A stretch of 64,000 nt of DNA from an uncultured Polaribacter sp. GTDB taxonomy: Bacteria > Bacteroidota > Bacteroidia > Flavobacteriales > Flavobacteriaceae. Positions 56,539 to 64,000 of the stretch are shown in pieces. Positions within the stretch are counted from its first letter, which is position 1; the number at the start of each line of letters is the position of its first letter. The notes beneath the pieces are model-generated. The model worked only from the letters and a program-made list of their open reading frames with translations, was not told the origin of the DNA and ran no database searches. The position numbers and the translations under genes were made by a program. The stretch lies in contig NZ_CANMVP010000011.1 of NCBI RefSeq assembly GCF_947501385.1, positions 62,001-126,000 of the forward strand, in the 5' to 3' direction.

Positions 56539-58152
56539 TTAATCAGAAACAAAGTTTTCTGGAAGGGTTAATGGCAAATACCAATTTTCTGGATTCATTA
56601 ATATAGCGCGAACTTTTGCTGCGCTTGATGCATCTCCAGAGGTTTCAAATTTTTGAGCAACCGCTTCAGAAATTATAACAGGGTTATTTGCTCTTTTAGA
56701 AAAACGAACTAAATCTTCCCATCTATTTCCTTCAAAAGCAAGTTCTAATGCCATTTCATTGAGAATGAGTTCTCCTGCCAATTTTATTGCCTCTTCATTA
56801 CTAACATTTGAATCTATAAAAACGGGTGCCATACTTACTCTTCCTCTAACTCCTAAATTACCAGAAGTTGGTACATCGCTTGAATTGGTTACATAATATT
56901 GATTCACATCAAAATTTAAAAAATCTTCTGTATTGTTAAAAATTAATGCCATTTGTGGTAATGTATTTGGATCATTAAAAATACCGTTAACAATGGTTAA
57001 CGCATGATAAGGATATCCAGCATAATTTATAGCTTCTGCATACCTAAGGTATATTTTAGCGACTCTATTCCAAGTAAAATAATCATATTGATATTTAGTA
57101 ATTCTGGCCATATCACTAATACCTGTATATGATACAGATGCTCTATTATCTCCTGATTCATAAGGTTGTTTATTAAAACCCTTAAGTTGTTCATCCCAAA
57201 GGAAGATAGCTTGAGATGAAGGTTTTATTTGATTTCCAAAAACTACAAAACCGTTATTTTCTTGCCTAAATTGCTCACTATAAGAAATGTAATTTATAAC
57301 TTCGGAGTTTTGAATGGTCTCTTGAAAAATATCATCCCAGTTATTATCAGTAGTATAAGCTCCACTGCTTTCTGTAGTGGTTACTCCGTAAAGTGATGTT
57401 AGATTATAAAAGTTACTTGCTCCAGAAACATTATCATCAAGAAATTGTTTATAATGCATGGCTGCTAAAGGAAAATTTCCTTTCCATAAATTCAAGTCTC
57501 CCAAAAGAACATCTTGATTTGGAATCATATTAAAAATACTGAACCCTAATGAGTTTTCATAATCGGTCACATTATCTACACCTGTAACAGCTTGAAGATT
57601 TTCAATTAATTGGTCTATACCTTGTTCAAAAGAAAGTAAAGGATATTTTTTAGTTAAGTCATCTTCATTTTGTATAGGATCTGTGATATATGGAAGCTTA
57701 CCGTAATTGATAAGTATTTGCATTTGAGACCAGGTTCTAATGCGAAGAATAGAGGCATAATCGTCAAGCAATAAATTATCATAAGCCTCTGTATCTATAC
57801 CTGCTAGCGCAAAATTACAATTGTTTATGATAGAGAATAGCGTTTTAGGATCTACATAACTATTTTCAAGGTTTATGTTATGAGTGTTGATTTGTCTAAT
57901 TTCATCTCCTGCATTACTTGTAACATCAACCAAATCTGCCCGTATTTCGCCTAAAACAATATATTGCTCTGTAATATCCTGCATTTGAGAAATTACTCCG
58001 AATAAGGCAGATCTCGCATCCAATTTATCATCTCCTAGGTAATCATCAGATAACAATACTTCTTCTGGAGACACATCTGTTAAACTTTCACAAGAAGTAA
58101 ATAGTGTTGCACCAATGAGTATGCTAAATAAAATAGTTATGTATTGCTTCAT
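56539..58152 (-). CDS. susD-like: SusD/RagB-family glycan-binding lipoprotein
   Basis: Lipoprotein signal (ATLFTSCESLTDVSPEEVLLSDDYL), RIRTWSQMQILINYGKLPYIT, ELAFEGNRWEDLVRFSKR, C-terminal NPENWYLPLTLPE. Confidence 0.92.
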   Translation of the reverse strand: MKQYITILFSILIGATLFTSCESLTDVSPEEVLLSDDYLGDDKLDARSALFGVISQMQDITEQYIVLGEIRADLVDVTSNAGDEIRQINTHNINLENSYVDPKTLFSIINNCNFALAGIDTEAYDNLLLDDYASILRIRTWSQMQILINYGKLPYITDPIQNEDDLTKKYPLLSFEQGIDQLIENLQAVTGVDNVTDYENSLGFSIFNMIPNQDVLLGDLNLWKGNFPLAAMHYKQFLDDNVSGASNFYNLTSLYGVTTTESSGAYTTDNNWDDIFQETIQNSEVINYISYSEQFRQENNGFVVFGNQIKPSSQAIFLWDEQLKGFNKQPYESGDNRASVSYTGISDMARITKYQYDYFTWNRVAKIYLRYAEAINYAGYPYHALTIVNGIFNDPNTLPQMALIFNNTEDFLNFDVNQYYVTNSSDVPTSGNLGVRGRVSMAPVFIDSNVSNEEAIKLAGELILNEMALELAFEGNRWEDLVRFSKRANNPVIISEAVAQKFETSGDASSAAKVRAILMNPENWYLPLTLPENFVSD

Positions 58153-58182
58153 ATTTTTTTATTTTTCAGTTGTATATAAATT

Positions 58183-61100
58183 TTATAGTCCTACTCGAAT
58201 ACCAATAAGTACGGAACTGAATTGAGGCATATACCCTGCATCAATACCTTGTAAATAACTTACTTGTGATGCACTTACCTCTGGATCATAACCTAAATAA
58301 TTTGTAAACGTAAATAGGTTATTTGCAGTAACATATATAGTAGCATTGTATACTTTTGGCGTGTAGGATAAGGATAGTGTTTTAAGACGAACGTATGAGC
58401 CATCTTCTATCCAACGATCAGAAAATCTTGAATTACCTACTTCATCTCCGTAAACGGCGCGAGGTATGTTTGTATTTTGATTTTCAACGCTCCAACGATT
58501 AGCAATAGCTTCACTTTGATTTGAAAAATCACTCATAGCTTCTGTTTTCCACCTTAAAGCATTATAAATGTCATTTCCTTCACTAAACGTAAATAAGGCA
58601 GATAACGTAATTCTTTTATAGGTAAATGTATTGTAGAACATTCCTGTAAAGTCAGGATTTGGGTCTCCGATAACCACCCTGTCATCTTCATTAATAATAG
58701 TATCAGAAGTATTTGTATTTACAAATTTTACATCTCCGGCAACAAATGGTTGTTCAAAACCTCTAAAATCTGTCCAACTCAATCCATCTGAAGTTGCAGC
58801 TGCTGAATTATTGTAGATACCGTCGGTTTTATATCCATAAAACAATCCTAATGGACTTCCTTCTTGATTTATTATGGTGGCTTCAACACCTTGAATATCT
58901 AATATCTGACTTCCGCTAGGTAGTGAAAGAATTTCGTTTTTATACCTGGATATATTTCCGCCAACATCCCAACTAAAACTGTTGGTATTTACTATTCGCG
59001 TATGTAAGCCAAATTCAAAACCTCGGTTTGTAAGTTTACCATCATTATTTATAAAACCCTCTTGACCAAAAACTGAATTAATTTCATTTGTATTTAGTAG
59101 TCCATCTGTTACGTTATTGAAATAATCAATAGTAAACGATAATCTTTCATTAAAAAATCCCAGATCTAAACCTATGTTTGCTTTTGTAGTTTCTTCCCAA
59201 GCAATAGAACTATTTGCAACATTACCGCTTACTAGACCTGTACCTTCTAAGAATCTACGGGAAACAAAATAAGACTCGGCATTGTAATTGCCAATACCAT
59301 CATTTCCAGTTAAACCATAACTAGCTCTAAGTTTAATCTGGTCTACATTTTTAGATGCAGCCATAAAATTTTCTGAAGAAATTAACCAACCTGCGCCAAC
59401 GGATGGGAATATTCCAATCTTGTTATCTTCTCCAAACCGAGAAGAGGTATCAACAGAGAAGTTATAGCTAAAAAAATATTTGTTTAAAAATGAATAATCT
59501 GCATTTGCGTAAAGTGATGCATACTTCCAGTTACCTATACTACCCGAAGTAACAAATGTTAATCTATCTCCACTATCTAATGAAGTAAATTGATCATCTC
59601 CTGAATTTCCACTGGTAGAAAATGAGTTTTCATAATTATTTTGATTGTATCTTATTCCTAGGTTTAATGATAAATTATGAATATTATCTACGTTTAGTAA
59701 ATAGTTCAACTTGGTGTCATTATAAACAGCAAACAAACTTTGAACACTCACTTTAGAAGACCGAAAGAGCACATCGTCAAATTCATTAACACTTGAAGAA
59801 AGACCCAAATCTGGAAGAAAAACGTTCTCTCTGTTCTTCAAGTAATTTAATCCAATTAAAGAACTTAAATTTAAATTTTTTGAAATTTCATACCCAATTT
59901 TTAAGTGACCATACAAATTGTAATTTTTGGCTTCAAAAGTAGCATTATCAGTAATTGCTTTAGGATTACTAAAAGCCCCAATTTCATCTATATCTTCATA
60001 AATATTTGTAACAATACCATCTGCATTTGGTACAAATGGCGATAGAAAAGGTGATTTATTAAGTGCTGAAAAAATGGGTGATGTACTTAACAAACCATCG
60101 TCAAATAAATTACGTGTAGCATAAGTTACACTCAAATTGGTATCTAGCGAAAGCTTTTCTGTAATATTTGTTTCTGCATTAAAACGGGTGGTGAACCTAT
60201 CAAATTCTGAGTTGGACACAACACCACCATTTGTTGTATACCCAATAGATAGCCCATATTTAGCAACCTCATCTCCACCGGTTACTCTAAGATAGTATTC
60301 GTTCGTAAAACTGTTCTCAAAGATTTGCTTTTGCCAATCTGTTTCATTGTGATATCTTTCATAATCTTCAAAAGAAGTGTTTTCATTAAAAAAAGGCAAA
60401 TTAGCAATTTCACTGTTGGTATAAAGTCCTGAATTATTAAATTGATCTACTAAATAAGTTTTAAACTGACCGCTATTCATCATCGGAATATTATTTGGTG
60501 CCATATTTAAACCACCTTGTATATAGAAATCAATTTTAGTTGAAATAGCATCTGTTTTATTGGTTTCAATAAGTATCACACCGTTGGCTCCTCTTGCACC
60601 GTAAATTGAGGCAGCATCTTTTATTACTGTAATATTTGCAATATCTTTAGGATTTATATCTGACAAGGGATCATAGGCATACCCATTGATGATCGCATTA
60701 TTACTAAAGGTGTTGGTCTCTATCATCATACCATCAATAATTATTAAAGGTTGTGTAGCTGCGTTTAATGTATTATATCCTCTAATAAACATGTTAGCAC
60801 CTATACCTGGCACACCAGAGCGTAAAATGGTTCTCATACCACTAACCTCTCCATTTAATAAATTAGCAACAGATTCACGAGGACTTGAAATGCTCCCCTC
60901 TTTAGTAGCAACAGCACTTACAATAGCTGTATTTGATTTTTTCTCAAAGGGCATTTGAATCTTATTATAATAGGATTTAAAATTGTTATCGTGCATCTTA
61001 ATTTTAACTTTTGTGAGACCTTTAAGAGCAACTTCCTTATTTTGATAAGCAATATTACTTACATGAAGTGTGGCTCTTGTATCTGGCACTAGAATAGAAA

Positions 61101-61311
61101 ATTCTCCTTTTTCATTCGTTAACACAGATGAAAATGTTCCTACCCGAATATTTATTCCAGCTAATGGACGTTCGTCAATTGCATCAATCACGATACCTGT
61201 TACAGTAATTCCAGATTTTTCTTGTCCTTGCAACGCAATAGTTATTCCAAAAAATAAAATGAAAAACAGGGTATGTGCATTCTTTATTTTCATCAGAGTC
61301 AGATAAGTCAT
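58183..61311 (-). CDS. susC-like: SusC/RagA-family TonB-dependent transporter
   Basis: Carboxypeptidase-D-like N-terminal domain, FIRGYNTLNAATQPLIIIDGMM, VIKDAASIYGARGANGVILIETNK, C-terminal barrel. Confidence 0.97.
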   Translation of the reverse strand: MTYLTLMKIKNAHTLFFILFFGITIALQGQEKSGITVTGIVIDAIDERPLAGINIRVGTFSSVLTNEKGEFSILVPDTRATLHVSNIAYQNKEVALKGLTKVKIKMHDNNFKSYYNKIQMPFEKKSNTAIVSAVATKEGSISSPRESVANLLNGEVSGMRTILRSGVPGIGANMFIRGYNTLNAATQPLIIIDGMMIETNTFSNNAIINGYAYDPLSDINPKDIANITVIKDAASIYGARGANGVILIETNKTDAISTKIDFYIQGGLNMAPNNIPMMNSGQFKTYLVDQFNNSGLYTNSEIANLPFFNENTSFEDYERYHNETDWQKQIFENSFTNEYYLRVTGGDEVAKYGLSIGYTTNGGVVSNSEFDRFTTRFNAETNITEKLSLDTNLSVTYATRNLFDDGLLSTSPIFSALNKSPFLSPFVPNADGIVTNIYEDIDEIGAFSNPKAITDNATFEAKNYNLYGHLKIGYEISKNLNLSSLIGLNYLKNRENVFLPDLGLSSSVNEFDDVLFRSSKVSVQSLFAVYNDTKLNYLLNVDNIHNLSLNLGIRYNQNNYENSFSTSGNSGDDQFTSLDSGDRLTFVTSGSIGNWKYASLYANADYSFLNKYFFSYNFSVDTSSRFGEDNKIGIFPSVGAGWLISSENFMAASKNVDQIKLRASYGLTGNDGIGNYNAESYFVSRRFLEGTGLVSGNVANSSIAWEETTKANIGLDLGFFNERLSFTIDYFNNVTDGLLNTNEINSVFGQEGFINNDGKLTNRGFEFGLHTRIVNTNSFSWDVGGNISRYKNEILSLPSGSQILDIQGVEATIINQEGSPLGLFYGYKTDGIYNNSAAATSDGLSWTDFRGFEQPFVAGDVKFVNTNTSDTIINEDDRVVIGDPNPDFTGMFYNTFTYKRITLSALFTFSEGNDIYNALRWKTEAMSDFSNQSEAIANRWSVENQNTNIPRAVYGDEVGNSRFSDRWIEDGSYVRLKTLSLSYTPKVYNATIYVTANNLFTFTNYLGYDPEVSASQVSYLQGIDAGYMPQFSSVLIGIRVGL

Positions 61312-61329
61312 GTTTACTATTTATTTTTA

Positions 61330-62871
61330 TTAATCAATGGGTACTAATTCTGCATAATCGATTCCAAAACTACGATCGTACAATAAAAGTTCGGGTTCGC
61401 TAACATCAATAATAACTTTAAGCTTTACAAAAAAGTTGTTAGTTTTGTTACTGTTTATATATACTGGTATCGCATACGTACCTCCAATACGAACAACACC
61501 ATCTTCTTGATTACTAATTATAATTGCTGGAATCTCATTTACAATAATATTTTCATTTTCATCCACATAACTAAATTCAAACTTTAATTTGGTTTGCTTC
61601 GCTGCGCCAATTGGAGAAAATTTTAAATCGATGTTATAATTTGCCGATAATACATTTGAAAAAGCGATTTCAAAATAGTTATTACTATTGTTCGCATTTG
61701 GATTTTTTGTGAGTGATACCGTATTTGTAAAATCACCAGAAGCATTGATGTCATATTTCTTTTGAATGGTAAAATCTGATAAAGATCCTATTTCTCTTCT
61801 GCTTGAATTTTCTACTTCATACCGTATTTTTTTGTAAATAATATTTTTAGGGTCATAATCCAGTTGGTCTACAACAAACAAGTTGCCGTTGCTTAAAGCA
61901 TAATTTTCTATTACATTGCCAGAGTTTATAATAACATTATTACCTGTTGTTGTAGTAATAGCTGATCCATCTAAGTCTTCAAGATTCACAATAGGAAAAT
62001 TCAGGTTGCTAAATATGGCACTGTCTGTATAGTATTTAGTTGAATCTGCAACAGGATGCTGATAATAATCATATAAATCATCAAATATGTTTTCATACAC
62101 AGCATCTGTTAAACCAATAAATGTGTAGCGCTCTTCTTCTGAACTCAAATTACCAATAATATTAAAATAACTATTGGATGAATTAAAGATGGAATCATAC
62201 ACTGGTTGCCCCAAAGTATTGGTTCCTATTTTTACGCTATTTACTTCATCAAAAACAGTTTCATTGAATTGTGTTAGAAAATCTAATAATATTGGAAATC
62301 GAAGGGCATTATCATTGAGATAATCAAAAACATTAGGCCTTACTGTTAATACGTCATCTATTTTGTGCAAAATTCCATTAGCTGTTAAAATATCTTTTTC
62401 AACAACGTTAACGTCTCCGAAGGTCACACTACCACTAGAATTTGAAAATTGAATGGACTTATTGTTTAACATTTTCACCAAAACCGAATTTTCAGCAAAA
62501 CTTGTATTGTAAGAAAATCTAGAGATATGGTTTCCTATGAACTCACTTAGTAAATCAGGGGCATTTAATATATCAGTAGATACTTGAGCCAAAGCCGTAT
62601 TGTTAGGCGCCCATACAGTGTATGCTTGAGGTGTTTCTAAAAGTGCATCATAACCTGTTTGCTCAAGTAAATCAACAAAAACAGTATATTCCGCGCCTTC
62701 AGATAGCACAGACAAAAGATTATTTTCTAAACTGGAATCTAATTCTTTATAATGATTCTCCCAGGCATCATCTTTACAACCAATAATGGTTACAAGAATG
62801 GTAAGGACTGCAACAAAAAAGCTGAGATTGTATATGTATTTATTCTTGTTTTTCATTAGAAGTTCTTTCAT
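61330..62871 (-). CDS. FAS1 (fasciclin)-domain lipoprotein, candidate surface glycan-binding protein
   Basis: Lipoprotein (TIIGCKDDAWENHY), YTVFVDLLEQTGYDALLETPQAYTVWAPNNTAL...ILTANGILHKIDDVL; C-term SFGIDYAELVPID. Confidence 0.85.
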   Translation of the reverse strand: MKELLMKNKNKYIYNLSFFVAVLTILVTIIGCKDDAWENHYKELDSSLENNLLSVLSEGAEYTVFVDLLEQTGYDALLETPQAYTVWAPNNTALAQVSTDILNAPDLLSEFIGNHISRFSYNTSFAENSVLVKMLNNKSIQFSNSSGSVTFGDVNVVEKDILTANGILHKIDDVLTVRPNVFDYLNDNALRFPILLDFLTQFNETVFDEVNSVKIGTNTLGQPVYDSIFNSSNSYFNIIGNLSSEEERYTFIGLTDAVYENIFDDLYDYYQHPVADSTKYYTDSAIFSNLNFPIVNLEDLDGSAITTTTGNNVIINSGNVIENYALSNGNLFVVDQLDYDPKNIIYKKIRYEVENSSRREIGSLSDFTIQKKYDINASGDFTNTVSLTKNPNANNSNNYFEIAFSNVLSANYNIDLKFSPIGAAKQTKLKFEFSYVDENENIIVNEIPAIIISNQEDGVVRIGGTYAIPVYINSNKTNNFFVKLKVIIDVSEPELLLYDRSFGIDYAELVPID

Positions 62872-62885
62872 ATTATTTTCTTTTA

Positions 62886-64000
62886 TTAATCAACTGGCAC
62901 AAACTCAACATAATCAATAGGAATACCTCCTGATCTTACCGTTTCAAAACGAAGCACATGACTTTGTTGTTCGGGCATGAGTAGTTCATCTGTTATTATA
63001 AATCTAGCCCAGGTAGCTATGTCATAGGCCGAGGTACCTGTATTGTCGAAAACATCTCTAAGCCCTCTCACGTAACCACGATCTCTCAATTGTGTTGAGT
63101 CTTCATTGGGCCAACCTATTCCTAGTTCACTAGGATTTACCCTCATATCCCATTGTGAACCAATAGGTTGACCATCCCAGTAGGTTTGAAATATTGGTCT
63201 ACCATTATTCCCTTGATTTCCGCATACCCTAAGTTCATATTTCCCTTTAGGAAGTACTGGAGTATCAAATTCAATCCATGTAACAGAACCTAAATTCAAT
63301 ACGGTTCCTGCATCGTATGCTGCATTTCTACTCTGTCTAAGAATTCTTATACGAGTTGCTGGAAAAACTCGAAGACGAGAAAAAATAGTGGGATCATTAT
63401 ACCATCTGCCAAAACCAACTGCACCCGATTGTACTTCGGGCTGACCCGTTGCAAAATCAAATATTACATATTTTGCTTTCGGTATAAATATGGTAAACAA
63501 TTTATCTACCGTATGGTACACTCCGTTTTTTGCAGGATAATTACTTTCTGATGGAATTAAAGATGTCCAAGTATCATTTACACCAGTCTCAGTTTCATTT
63601 AATTTAAGTTCTTTATCTGTTTTAAATGATTTAATCGCATTTTTAGGTAAAATGGTATTTATAAAGCTATCAGCAGGAAAATCAGCAGTGTATAAAAAAC
63701 TTTCTGTGGCATGGTAGCCCATAAATCTGTTCAATTCATTATTTGGATTGGTGTAATCGGTATCTCCAGGAGAGATTAGATTCGCCAAATCATCAAAAGA
63801 ATGAATGCCTTCTTGAGCATAAACAACATCCGATTCTGCCAAAATTGTAAAATTATTTTTGGCTCCTTTAGTATCAAAAATTACAGAAAAAATTTCATAA
63901 TATCCTGTTTGTTTTAAAGCTTCAATAAAAATAGTATGTTTCCCAGCCTTTTCAATTACTTTAGGAATGGGGTCAATAAATGGTAACAATACGCCATCAA
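62886..64000 (-). CDS. FAS1 (fasciclin)-domain protein with C-terminal beta-sandwich-like domain, 5'-truncated at window edge
   Basis: Frame open to the window end (...DGVLLPFIDPIPKVIEKAGKHTIFIEALKQTGYYEIF); NFTILAESD, NGVYHTVDKLF; C-term IPIDYVEFVPVD. Confidence 0.82.
   Translation of the reverse strand, partial: DGVLLPFIDPIPKVIEKAGKHTIFIEALKQTGYYEIFSVIFDTKGAKNNFTILAESDVVYAQEGIHSFDDLANLISPGDTDYTNPNNELNRFMGYHATESFLYTADFPADSFINTILPKNAIKSFKTDKELKLNETETGVNDTWTSLIPSESNYPAKNGVYHTVDKLFTIFIPKAKYVIFDFATGQPEVQSGAVGFGRWYNDPTIFSRLRVFPATRIRILRQSRNAAYDAGTVLNLGSVTWIEFDTPVLPKGKYELRVCGNQGNNGRPIFQTYWDGQPIGSQWDMRVNPSELGIGWPNEDSTQLRDRGYVRGLRDVFDNTGTSAYDIATWARFIITDELLMPEQQSHVLRFETVRSGGIPIDYVEFVPVD

Noticed and set aside
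1-64000. Anti-phage systems, prophage or integrase-type mobile islands
   Set aside because: No recognisable integrase, transposase, phage structural, restriction-modification, toxin-antitoxin or Abi-type genes were found; the two tRNAs show no adjacent integrase or obvious att duplication.

Overview
AT-rich window from a Bacteroidota genome. It looks like a marine Flavobacteriaceae member, judging from T9SS C-terminal sorting signals, SusC/SusD, TAnnTTTG promoters and Flavobacteria-type gene families; genus was not determined. About 1-32 kb is mostly housekeeping: a T9SS-secreted protein truncated at the left edge, cysteine desulfurase, Smr protein, LMW phosphatase-like protein, two tandem PPK2, LpxR-like protein, RecD/PIF1-like helicase, DUF3822-rsmD, MoxR ATPase, three SurA/PpiC-type genes, recQ, fmt, HU, YqgE, class IV aminotransferase, tRNA-Met, tRNA-Gly, an egtB-egtD-racemase-like cluster, rhomboid, LpxL-like acyltransferase, a class V aminotransferase and glmM. 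About 32.7-64 kb is a large, almost entirely minus-strand polysaccharide utilization locus (PUL). It holds two FAS1-domain proteins, SusC, SusD, GH88, two GH29 (one fused to an SGNH esterase), an MFS sugar porter, two S1-type sulfatases, two paralogous heparinase II/III-like lyases flanking a GH97, a T9SS beta-helix protein, a T9SS BspA-like LRR protein and a sialate-O-acetylesterase-like protein. The enzyme set points to a sulfated, O-acetylated, fucosylated, uronate-containing glycan whose identity cannot be fixed from sequence alone. This PUL is the best candidate for an undescribed system. Other notable signals are a pair of intergenic hairpins with compensatory base changes, an inserted CBM-like domain in the first protein, and a racemase-like protein that appears to lack its first catalytic Cys.
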